Shown piece by piece: positions 16,509 through 23,548 of a stretch of 63,913 bases of DNA. A program made the translations under genes and the position numbers. How positions within the stretch are numbered: the first letter of the stretch is position 1; every line of letters begins with the position of its first letter. Origin of the DNA: Desulfofundulus thermosubterraneus DSM 16057 (GTDB taxonomy: Bacteria > Bacillota > Desulfotomaculia > Desulfotomaculales > Desulfovirgulaceae); assembly GCF_900142025.1 (NCBI RefSeq), contig NZ_FQZM01000021.1, positions 1 to 63,913 on the forward strand, in the 5' to 3' direction. The notes beneath the pieces are model-generated. The model worked only from the letters and a program-made list of their open reading frames with translations, made no database searches and was not told where the DNA came from.

Positions 16509-16515
16509 AGAATTT

Positions 16516-17340
16516 ATGACGAGACGTAACCTGATTCCATTTAGTGCGCTGGCGGTTATGTTGTTGTTACTGCTGGCCGTCCTCGCTGGTTGCGGCCCGG
16601 CTCCGAACGGCACAAACAAATCAAACACCCCACCAATTGCACCGTCTTCCATTCCCAGGGCCGAAGCCGTATCCAACAAAAGGGTTTATCTGACCTTTGA
16701 CGACGGTCCCAATAACATATTCACCCCGCGTATCCTGGATATCCTTAAACAGGAAGGTGCCCGGGCCACGTTTATGGTGGTGGGCACCAACGTAGTGAAG
16801 AACCCCGACGTAGTGCGCCGTATTGTGAACGAAGGCAACGGTCTGGCCAACCATACCTTCAGCCATGATTACAAAAAAATATACCGCTCTCCGGAAGCTT
16901 TTATCGCCGATTTGAACCGTTGCAGTGACGCCGTGCAGGCCATAACCGGACAACCGGTGAAGGTCTTCCGCGCTCCAGCCGGACCGAAAAACCTGAAACC
17001 GCAATTCTGGAAGGCAATAAAAGCCAACGGTTATTATTCAATTGGTTGGAATGTAGTGGGTGGAGACGACAATCCCCGAGGCGTAACACCCGATCAAGTG
17101 TACAACAATGTACTCAACGGGTTGAATAAGGTGGAGAAACTGCAAATAACGCCCATTATTCTGCTTCACGATGGAACGCAACTGAATACCTTAAAGGCGT
17201 CACCCAATACACCTCTGGGGCACTACATCGAAAGCCGGGAGGCCGTAATCAAAGCTTTACCGAAGACCATTGAACTGTTGAAATCCAGAGGCTATGCCTT
17301 TGCCATTGTCGATGAAAAAAATATTCCGGCGGCATGGTAA
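16516..17340 (+). CDS. Polysaccharide deacetylase lipoprotein
   Basis: 274 aa. The signal peptide ends in the lipobox VLAGC, and a short Pro/Ser/Asn linker follows. The NodB deacetylase domain starts at about residue 55 with VYLTFDDGPNN (catalytic Asp and metal ligand), then NHTFSHDY (H-x3-H metal ligands), FRAPAGPKN, GWNVVGGDD and a terminal ILLHDG. It probably acts on peptidoglycan or another N-acetylated polymer outside the cell. No deacetylase exists at this place in the first module copy, and the gene is bordered by direct repeats, so it was inserted or lost as a unit. Confidence 0.9.
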   Translation: MTRRNLIPFSALAVMLLLLLAVLAGCGPAPNGTNKSNTPPIAPSSIPRAEAVSNKRVYLTFDDGPNNIFTPRILDILKQEGARATFMVVGTNVVKNPDVVRRIVNEGNGLANHTFSHDYKKIYRSPEAFIADLNRCSDAVQAITGQPVKVFRAPAGPKNLKPQFWKAIKANGYYSIGWNVVGGDDNPRGVTPDQVYNNVLNGLNKVEKLQITPIILLHDGTQLNTLKASPNTPLGHYIESREAVIKALPKTIELLKSRGYAFAIVDEKNIPAAW

Positions 17341-17731
17341 ATGAAAAAAATGTAAAGTAGCCCTGACAAAATTCCAAAATGGTCGAAATTGCCCGGCCAG
17401 CTCGAATTCCACCACCCATACCCTGGCATCCGGCTCCCAGGAGCCGTATGTCCCCTTGAACGCTTCCCGGTACGCATCCACCGAAGGGATAGCCCTCCTT
17501 CCGTGCGTCCTCCTCCGTAATGTCGCCCAGCCTCTCCCGCCGGACAGCGGTTACCTTCACGTAAGCGAACGGCTCCGCCCGGTAATTTAACCTGCACTGG
17601 TGGACAGAGCCGGCTTTCCACCGTTTCTTACCCAACCGCCGGGTTTGGGTCTTGTGGCTTGGAAGGATGGGTTCTACGTGTTCAGGTTTGAACAGAATCA
17701 AAGCACGTCCACCCCAGCTTCCTTCTGCCAC
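17257..17731 (-). pseudogene. ASCH domain protein, frameshifted
   Basis: The GTG start overlaps the stop of the upstream gene by one base (TAGTG), typical of translational coupling. The first 85 residues (ALILFKPEHVEPILPSHKTQ, TRRLGKKRW, VTAVRRERLGDITEEDARKE) are a clear ASCH/PUA-like RNA-binding domain. At CCCTTCGG, near 17483, one extra T changes frame; the corrected reading continues SVDAYREAFKGTYG...VWVVEFELAGQF and then lacks a stop until it overlaps the deacetylase 3-prime end. The gene is therefore disrupted at both its middle and its end. Confidence 0.7.
17347..17377 (+). repeat. Direct repeat, right copy, bordering the deacetylase insert
   Basis: ATGTAAAGTAGCCCTGACAA and the following AAATTCCAAAA match the repeat at 16290-16318 with two differences. 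It also corresponds to the single copy at about 11771-11791 in the first module. Confidence 0.7.
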
Positions 17732-17964
17732 TATTTCTTTTCTTTAACACGGCCCTCCCGGTACTTCGGATCCCGACATAACGGGCACGAGCACACCAGC
17801 TTCCACTTGTTAAGTCGCCCGGCGTACTTTTCGGCCCACTCCGCGAAGTCGTGCAGGGACATCCCGAAAATTTGACGCGCCAGCTTCAGCCGCCGCGCTA
17901 GGTACCTGCGGCGGTGAAAAACAATGTGAGCCCTGTCGTGACGTTTTACGGCAACCACCCCCAT
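17731..17964 (-). CDS. Small basic protein with CxC-PLC motif
   Basis: 77 aa: MGVVAVKRHDRAHIVFHRRR...YLARRLKLARQIFGM...LVCSCPLCRDPKYREG. The very basic first half and the CSCPLC knuckle suggest nucleic-acid or zinc binding. It lies between the RHH-zinc-ribbon gene and the ASCH gene and ends in TAGTG, coupling it to the latter. The first module copy keeps only its N-terminal half. Confidence 0.6.
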   Translation of the reverse strand: MGVVAVKRHDRAHIVFHRRRYLARRLKLARQIFGMSLHDFAEWAEKYAGRLNKWKLVCSCPLCRDPKYREGRVKEKK

Positions 17965-17975
17965 TATTGTACCGC

Positions 17976-18269
17976 CTACCGCACCGGCCCCAGCACCACC
18001 GTGCCCAAGCGCCCGTTGGAAACCAGGCGACCGTTGCAGTACGGGCACTTCTCCGGCAGCACGGCTGACCAGGCATCCGTCCAGACCGTTTTGGCACAGT
18101 GGTTGCACTTGTACTCCATACACTCCATTGCTTTCCTGGCAGGAACGTCAAAATTCCGGATCAGATCGACTACGAAAGCGCTAATTCTTTTGTTTTCCCG
18201 CGCGGCAAGCTCTTTCAGCCGCCGGTACTCCGTCTCTTCCAGGTACAACATTACTTTCTTGTCGCGCAT
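17976..18269 (-). CDS. Ribbon-helix-helix plus zinc-ribbon regulator, copy 2
   Basis: 97 aa, with the same design as the copy at 12.1 kb: RHH at residues 1-45 (KKVMLYLEETEYRRLKELAA...ISAFVVDLIRNF) and a CNHC/CPYC zinc ribbon in the second half. AAGGTGA lies 6 nt before the ATG. The four ACTAGT-type boxes just upstream are the likely binding site. It is probably a transcriptional autoregulator of the minus-strand operon RHH, Cys protein, ASCH. Confidence 0.75.
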   Translation of the reverse strand: MRDKKVMLYLEETEYRRLKELAARENKRISAFVVDLIRNFDVPARKAMECMEYKCNHCAKTVWTDAWSAVLPEKCPYCNGRLVSNGRLGTVVLGPVR

Positions 18270-18282
18270 GTGATCACCTTAC

Positions 18283-18339
18283 ACTAGTGTTTTATGCTAG
18301 TATTTTACCACACCGATAACACTAGTATAAAACACTAGT
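18283..18339. promoter_or_regulatory. Four-box ACTAGT operator, copy 2
   Basis: ACTAGT at 18283, GCTAGT at 18296, ACTAGT at 18321 and 18334: offsets 0, 13, 38, 51, the same as in copy 1. The outer boxes are again ACACTAGTGT. It lies between the RHH gene and the upstream HD-GYP gene. Confidence 0.75.
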
Positions 18340-18344
18340 GTTAT

Positions 18345-18971
18345 CTATTTTCCCACTACCTTCCCCACCGCCACTTCCCCAACCCCCGCCAGCACCTGGA
18401 TAAGCTTCCCTGGGAATCTCTGCCGCTCCAGCTCCGCCAGAGCTTCGACTTTCGTGAAGCTCCTGTCCAGGTAGGGCCGGTGCTCCAAGAGCGCCGTATA
18501 GACTTCCACCACCGCGACTATCACAGACAAGGGATGTATCTCTCCGTTTCCCAGGCCATTCGGATAGCCCGAACCGTCCGACCTCTCGTGGTGTTCCCTG
18601 ACCACACGACACACCGGATCCGGCACGTCAGGCTAGTATTCCCGAAGGTAATACTCCCATGCTATGGGGTGGGCGTTGACAAGTTTGCGGTCTTCACCGT
18701 CCAATCCTTTCTTGTCTGTCAAGCAGGACGGCCAACTTATTTTCCCGCAGTCGTGGAAGAACGCTCCCTGGGTGAGCCATTCCAGTTCTTTCTCTTGTAA
18801 ACCCACCGCCCGGCCCACCACCTCGGCGTATACCGCCGTGGCGATGGCGTGATAATACAGCGTCTCGTGCCAGGCAAGCATCTGCACGGCCAGGCGGTTC
18901 GGACCCTGGTACTTCAACATCTCGGACAGCCACCCGGGCAGGCCCGGGCGGTGAAGAATGAGTGCGCGCAC
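18345..18971 (-). pseudogene. HD-GYP phosphodiesterase with in-frame amber codon
   Basis: Starts at a GTG preceded by AAAGGTGG. The first part has the HD half (HAIATAVYAEVVG, GAFFHDCGKISWP, NAHPIAWEYYLREY). A TAG follows at 18633-18635, and in the same frame the protein resumes PDVPDPVCRVVREHHERSDG then SGYPNGL, the GYP half that reads c-di-GMP. So one substitution splits a 208-codon gene exactly between the HD and GYP motifs. As HD-GYP enzymes hydrolyse c-di-GMP, the product should be inactive unless the stop is read through. The N-terminus is short for the family. Confidence 0.75.
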
Positions 18972-19010
18972 TTGCAAAACCACCTTTCTTGAACAGCACT
19001 TGTCGCAAAA

Positions 19011-19060
19011 AGCAAAAGCCGGGCGCACCCCAGAAAAGAAGGGATTGCCCGGCTTTCGGA
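19011..19060 (-). terminator. Intrinsic terminator
   Basis: AAAGCCGGGCAATCCC is followed by a loop and GGTGCGCCCGGCTTTTG on the minus strand, with a T-rich tail. It closes the glycosyltransferase-like gene, about 65 bp beyond its stop. Confidence 0.7.
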
Positions 19061-19125
19061 AAGAGTTACCTGCTGCGGTCGGCAAGGTAATCTCTGCTTA
19101 AACAAATTCATCCAAATGCCTCCAA

Positions 19126-19812
19126 TCAGGCGGCTTTCTTCCTGGCAATGCCTGCCGCCAGCCCGACCAGAAAACAAAAGCATTTTTCCGTAGCGTTGAA
19201 CCCCGCCACCGCCGGATCGGGAGCGAATTTCTTCCTCCCGGTCAAAATCTCCCGTACTTCTTTTTCCAGCAAAAGCACATCTCCCTGGTAGAATACCGTG
19301 GGCACGCCCAACCATAATGCCTCATAAAGCGGCGTGGAGTTCACGCCCACCACCAGGCTCGCATTCATCGCCGGCAATAGAGACTCCCCTCCCTCGTTCC
19401 ACGAAGTGCATGGAAAGACTTTCAGCCATTCCTTCAGCCAAGTCTTATTTTCCCTCGGGTGCGGGCGCAGGACAAGCTCGAAGTCCCAACCTTCCTCCCG
19501 CAGCCGCTCCAGCACCGATACCAGGGCAAGCAGAGCCTGCTTTTCTGTGGGCTTCTGTCCGTGCATTTCCAGGGGCTGGGAGTAGAATACCACTTTCTTC
19601 TTCGGTCCGTTGGATGGTACGTATCGGAATTGCTTTAGACGGTCGAAATGCGGGTTGCCCAGCACCACCACCCCGGAAGCGTCGAACCCTGCCTCCCGCA
19701 TTTCTTCCACCACCCGCGGGTGGGGTGCCATGATCAGGTCGGGCATTTCCCTGAACCGCTTTTCATAGTTGCCGAACCAATCGAGCATGCACACGCTGAC
19801 CGCGCCTACCAT
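19126..19812 (-). CDS. Glycosyltransferase-like (GT-B/epimerase-fold) protein, N-terminally truncated
   Basis: 228 aa: LDWFGNYEKRFREMPDLIMA, GVVVLGNPHFDRL, VVFYSQPLEMHG, LRPHPRENKTW, SLVVGVNSTPLYEALWLGVP and TVFYQGD. This is the C-terminal nucleotide-sugar-binding half of proteins related to UDP-GlcNAc 2-epimerase or CDP-glycerol-type transferases. Such proteins are normally 330-380 aa, so about a third is missing at the N-terminus. The upstream DNA codes in another frame for a SpoIIM-like tail, so the gene is likely a deletion fusion and may not be functional. Confidence 0.6.
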   Translation of the reverse strand: MVGAVSVCMLDWFGNYEKRFREMPDLIMAPHPRVVEEMREAGFDASGVVVLGNPHFDRLKQFRYVPSNGPKKKVVFYSQPLEMHGQKPTEKQALLALVSVLERLREEGWDFELVLRPHPRENKTWLKEWLKVFPCTSWNEGGESLLPAMNASLVVGVNSTPLYEALWLGVPTVFYQGDVLLLEKEVREILTGRKKFAPDPAVAGFNATEKCFCFLVGLAAGIARKKAA

Positions 19813-20011
19813 CCTTGCGACTGAAACCGATGCGAGTGATTTCCGGCGTGACCCATATTTCTATCACTGTCGCTATCGCAAGCAAGGGAACCACCGCCCG
19901 CCGGAACATCACAGCCTTCCGCTCAAAGGCACCCCCGTACATCCCGGCGCCGCAGGCCAGGAACAGCAAAAAGGTCGGACGCCCCTTCTCCGAAACATCC
20001 GGTACCAACAT
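19763..20011 (-). pseudogene. SpoIIM-like C-terminal remnant
   Basis: This frame reads RPTFLLFLACGAGMYGGAFE then AVVPLLAIATVIEIWVTPEI, resembling the C-terminal membrane helices of SpoIIM/DUF95 proteins (compare VPLALAALVEVYVTP in the intact protein at 40.6-41.2 kb). No N-terminal part is found, and the frame runs into the glycosyltransferase-like gene in the wrong register. Confidence 0.4.
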
Positions 20012-20253
20012 CGCACCATGTGACTATCTCCATACAATACCTTCCAATGTGAGAGTAAACAGGAAAAGTCCAACGCAGACAAGAAAAAGAGGAAATATGG
20101 ACACATACGACGCTTATCGTACCAAACTTTTCAGATATCGCACCTTGCTGTTTTACGGCGTTACTCGCTTTTTTCATTCTTGCCTTAAACCCCCACTAAT
20201 AAATGACTACCCGTAAAATATACTGGAAACCGAAAAATCCTCCAAAAAATCAA

Positions 20254-20294
20254 AAAGGCCGGGCACCCCCGGAAAGGGATGTCCGGCTTTATTT
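20254..20294 (-). terminator. Intrinsic terminator
   Basis: On the minus strand AAAGCCGGACATCCC, a short loop, and GGGTGCCCGGCC followed by TTTTTGATTTTTT. It ends the TPR-stalk gene. Confidence 0.85.
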
Positions 20295-20306
20295 CTGCTT
20301 TCGCCG

Positions 20307-21383
20307 TTAGTTGACCGCCACCACCTGGCCATCCTCAACCCAGTTGACGTCCGCGCCAAGGTTCTCACTTACGAAGCGGAGCGGGATTACCGTCCGGCCT
20401 GGCGGGACCACCTGCGCGGGTACGTCGAGGGTCACTTTCCGCCCGCCGGCTTCCGCCTCGGAGCGGCCCAGGTACAGGGTCACCGTTTTCCCGCTGGCCG
20501 GGTTCGTGATGACAACCGCGCCGTCTTCGTAGTTCACGTCCAGACCCAGAGCTTCCGCAATCGCCCGGACCGGCACCATGGTGCGGCCGTTTGCGACGAA
20601 GGGCTCGGTGTCAAACGCGAGTTTTCTGCCCTTCACAAACACCTTGATACCCTTCTCGCCCGCCTTGCTGTAGAGTTCGCCTGCCTTCCTGTACAGGTCC
20701 TTATCTTTCGGTTCGGCGGCGATGGCCTTCTCCACGTCCCCTACCGCTTCCTTCACCTTGCCAAGTTCTTCCTTTAGAATGCCTTCGTAGGCGTACACGG
20801 CACCCGGCACGGTCGCGGCGGGCGACTCAAGCAGCTTTTCCAGTTCAGCCAGCGCCGCTTCCTTGTCGCCCTTGGCCTTCAGGCACTGGGCCAGCAGCAC
20901 CGCGACTTTAGCTGTCGGGTGCGGCAGTTGTCCTTCCAGCTCTTTTAATGTCTCAATGGCCTTGTCGTATTCCCCGGTATTGCGGTAGGCAACCGCCAGC
21001 TTCCAGAGGAGCTTCTGGTCGCCGGGGTTTTCTGCCAGTTTCCTTTCCAGTTCGGCGATGCGCCCTTCGAGGCCCTTCGCTCCCGGCTTGGTCAGTTCCT
21101 CGTCCTCGATACCTTCGGTGATTTCCCGCCCAAGCCTTTCCTCCACCTTCACTTGAAACTCGTCGCCATCGTTGTTCGTGCGGGTCTTAACCTCAAAGTC
21201 GCGATTCTCTCTATGCTGGTATACGTCTTCCGCGGTAGAACTCTCCTGGAGCTCTTTTCCTACGCCGGTGTTATCCATTCTGCCGTGATCCTTCTTACCC
21301 ATGCCGAACGCCGTCCCGATCGTACCGAAAAGGAAAATGACCAGAGTTAACGCGCTGAGAAACAGCCTGGTTTTTCTCTTCAT
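20307..21383 (-). CDS. Exported TPR protein with stalk (copper amine oxidase N-terminal) domain, under c-di-GMP riboswitch control
   Basis: 358 aa. The signal peptide cleaves near GTAFG. TPR repeats lie at about residues 105-245 (ELERKLAENPGDQKLLWKLA, AYRNTGEYDKAIETLKEL, YRKAGELYSKAG). The C-terminal stalk domain spans 250-358 (GRTMVPVRAIAEALGLDV, VIPLRFVSENLGADVNW). The ATG follows AAGGAGGAG. A c-di-GMP-I riboswitch with a terminator lies in its 5-prime leader, so export of this surface or wall-bound protein should follow the c-di-GMP level. A role in adhesion or pilus scaffolding is inferred from the regulation and domains. Confidence 0.9.
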   Translation of the reverse strand: MKRKTRLFLSALTLVIFLFGTIGTAFGMGKKDHGRMDNTGVGKELQESSTAEDVYQHRENRDFEVKTRTNNDGDEFQVKVEERLGREITEGIEDEELTKPGAKGLEGRIAELERKLAENPGDQKLLWKLAVAYRNTGEYDKAIETLKELEGQLPHPTAKVAVLLAQCLKAKGDKEAALAELEKLLESPAATVPGAVYAYEGILKEELGKVKEAVGDVEKAIAAEPKDKDLYRKAGELYSKAGEKGIKVFVKGRKLAFDTEPFVANGRTMVPVRAIAEALGLDVNYEDGAVVITNPASGKTVTLYLGRSEAEAGGRKVTLDVPAQVVPPGRTVIPLRFVSENLGADVNWVEDGQVVAVN

Positions 21384-21429
21384 TCCTGCCTCCTCCTTTT
21401 TACAAAGTGTTTTTCGCCAGAAGCTAACT

Positions 21430-21592
21430 CAAAAAACGTCCCCGGTTTGCCGGACCTCACCTCCTCCTTTAAGATCAGCCGGCCACCGGGGAAACTCCGA
21501 TCTCTTTCCCCAGCAACCGGGCTGCCGTAGCGGATCAACCGCTTTAGGCCCCTTGGCTTTGCGCCCCCGGCTTTCGCCGGGTTTGCCTTTGG
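21430..21592 (-). ncRNA. c-di-GMP-I (GEMM) riboswitch with terminator
   Basis: On the minus strand, GGCAAACC-CGGC-GAAA-GCCG-GGG is followed by CGCAAAGCC, then GGCCTAAAGCGG...CCGCTACGG and CAGCCCGGTTGCT. These are the conserved elements of the GEMM-I aptamer in order: P1b loop with GAAA tetraloop, GCAAAGCC, CCTAA, the tetraloop-receptor arm and the closing AGCCGGGTTGC. Downstream, GTCC-GG-CAAA-CC-GGGGAC with TTTTTT at 21431-21436 forms a terminator. It precedes the TPR-stalk gene by about 50 bp. Whether ligand turns transcription on or off cannot be decided here. Confidence 0.9.
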
Positions 21593-21737
21593 TGGGGATT
21601 CCTTCTAAGTTCATAGTACGGCATGTCTTCCTTTTTTGAGGGGGCTTCTGAAAGGTCCGGTTAAACCGGGATTTTCTCCGCTTAATCGTTTGCTTTTCCC
21701 TCCCCGGAGGGATTGGGCACAGGAAAAAAAGTCTCCA

Positions 21738-21785
21738 AAAAAACAAAAGCCGGGCACCCCGAAAAAAGGAGCACCCGGTCTTCGA
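21738..21785 (-). terminator. Intrinsic terminator
   Basis: GCCGGGCACCCC pairs with GGAGCACCCGGTC-type sequence across a short loop, with A-runs on the plus strand giving a T-rich minus-strand tail. It ends the BNR-stalk gene. The intergenic DNA between here and the riboswitch holds nothing else recognisable. Confidence 0.75.
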
Positions 21786-21819
21786 AAAAACTTACCTTGC
21801 CCGTCATATTTATTACTGG

Positions 21820-23388
21820 CTATTTTGTTACGCTCACGGTCTGTGCTGCCGGATCCCAGCCCATCCTGTACCCGAACGCTTCGGCTACGTAGCGCGCGGG
21901 GAGGTAGGTACGACCTCCGCGGACCAGCGGGGCCACGTCCATCTGCTTGGACTGACCGTTGACATTGATAACCTTGTTCCCCACCACGAGCTTTACGGTT
22001 ACGTTGTTTTTGATCAGCGTCACCGTTTGGGTCGCCCCGTCCCATTTGATTTCCGTGCCCAGGGCGTCTCCCAAATAACGGACTGGTACATAAGTCCGGC
22101 CGTCTTCGGTGAACGTCTCAGCGTCCATATTGAACACCCGGTCGCCAACACGATAGGTCTTCTGACCGACCACAAACTTAACAGGCGGGGCTACCATCTC
22201 ATCGGGCTGCCGCTCTCCCTCCCCCTGCTTTTTTTCTCCCGGCTGCTGTTCCGGGATTTTGGCTTCCTGCTGTTTCCGGTACTCCATGCGGAGCAGCCCG
22301 TCCTGGGTTGCCGCGAGCACTACCACGGAATCCCCAGCAGGGGCACTCTTGATGTCGAGTATTTCATCTGAAACACCTTCAGTTACAGGTTTCCATGTAG
22401 CCCCGTAGTCCTCCGAAACCAGTACACAGTCGTCCGGTGTACCCGCGAAGATCAACCCGCCGGGGGCCGCTGCTACGCTGATTACCCTGCTGGCCGAGTA
22501 CTTCGGACGCAACTCGAACTGGGCTTGGTCGATGGGCTCCCAACGCAACAAATCCCGCGAGATGAAGACCTGTGCCGATGCCCCCGGGCCACACGCAACC
22601 GCTGTCTTAGTGCCGTCGGGCTCGACGCAGCCTGCAACACGACCCCAGATCATCTGAACAGGCCGACCGGGCTCACGGAGTCCTGCAGAGATTCCCGCGA
22701 GCCTAATGCCAGCTTCGTGCCATGTCCTGCCTCCATCAAGCGTAACGGCTACCTTACCGCCGTCCAAGACGGCAACCCATGTATTCGAGTCAAGAGCTGC
22801 CAGACCCCCGTCGTAACCGATCACGTCCGTGCGCACATCGCTCCAGGTTCTGCCGCCGTCAAAGGAAACCCTGAGTACGGTCAGATCCTGCCGCGGTATC
22901 CTGAAGACGCCAAGCAAATTACTACCGGCGGCTTCCAAATTAAGCAAGGCGCCGGAATTAGTTTCGATCTTCTCCCACCGCCGGCCGCTGTCCACGCTGC
23001 GGCAGAGGAACTCCTCGCCGGAACTGAAAGTGCCGGACAGCATTAGCGCACCGTCAGGGAGGAACACCAGGTCGTGGACGGAAGCTATTTCTTCCGGCTG
23101 CCGGTAGGTATTATCGATGAGCCACCTCACCTCGGTCCAGGTTTTGCCGCCGTCCGTGCTGCGGTGTAGAGAAAAGCCCTCAGGGGCGCTCCCCACTTCC
23201 GGCCATGACTCGGTGATGGCGAAAACCGTGCCGTCTCGAGCGAAATTAGGCGACACCCAGAACTTGGCAACCCGTTCTTTCAGCACCTCCTGAAAAGCCG
23301 CGCTTTCCTCGGCAGAAGCAGCAGCGAGCCCTACCGTCAGGGAAAGCAACAGTGCAACGGTCAGAGCCATCACTCTCCGCAGAAACAA
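21820..23388 (-). CDS. Exported BNR/Asp-box beta-propeller protein with stalk domain
   Basis: 522 aa. The TTG start is set by GAGGAGGG 6 nt upstream; a signal peptide follows (VMALTVALLLSLTVGLAAAS). Asp-box motifs recur (STDGGKTWTEV, SVDSGRRWEKI, SFDGGRTWSDV, TLDGGRTWHEA, SEDYGATWKPV), forming a sialidase/sortilin-like propeller over residues 30-370 without sialidase catalytic residues that I can see. A Q/E/K linker leads to two stalk repeats at 400-522. Probably a surface-attached ligand-binding or adhesion protein. Confidence 0.85.
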   Translation of the reverse strand: MFLRRVMALTVALLLSLTVGLAAASAEESAAFQEVLKERVAKFWVSPNFARDGTVFAITESWPEVGSAPEGFSLHRSTDGGKTWTEVRWLIDNTYRQPEEIASVHDLVFLPDGALMLSGTFSSGEEFLCRSVDSGRRWEKIETNSGALLNLEAAGSNLLGVFRIPRQDLTVLRVSFDGGRTWSDVRTDVIGYDGGLAALDSNTWVAVLDGGKVAVTLDGGRTWHEAGIRLAGISAGLREPGRPVQMIWGRVAGCVEPDGTKTAVACGPGASAQVFISRDLLRWEPIDQAQFELRPKYSASRVISVAAAPGGLIFAGTPDDCVLVSEDYGATWKPVTEGVSDEILDIKSAPAGDSVVVLAATQDGLLRMEYRKQQEAKIPEQQPGEKKQGEGERQPDEMVAPPVKFVVGQKTYRVGDRVFNMDAETFTEDGRTYVPVRYLGDALGTEIKWDGATQTVTLIKNNVTVKLVVGNKVINVNGQSKQMDVAPLVRGGRTYLPARYVAEAFGYRMGWDPAAQTVSVTK

Positions 23389-23470
23389 GGAAATCCCTCC
23401 TCTGTTTTTAGTTTTTGCTAATTGAGGGAAATATTCGACGAAAGACCAGATTTCCCTGCCGCGAGCCAAA

Positions 23471-23506
23471 AAAGAGGCCGGGCACCCCATAGAAGGGGCA
23501 CCCGGC
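23471..23506 (-). terminator. Intrinsic terminator
   Basis: GCCGGGCACCCC and GGGGCACCCGGC separated by six bases, with an internal CA/CA mismatch. A plus-strand A6 tract gives T6 downstream on the minus strand. It closes the 902-aa gene. Confidence 0.8.
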
Positions 23507-23548
23507 ACACCAATTTAATAAATCAGCTAGCTACTGTTAACTCCTGAC

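Noticed and set aside
18633-18635. TAG in HD-GYP considered as a pyrrolysine codon
   Set aside because: No pyrrolysine-dependent family is involved and only one such codon was seen; a nonsense mutation is simpler.
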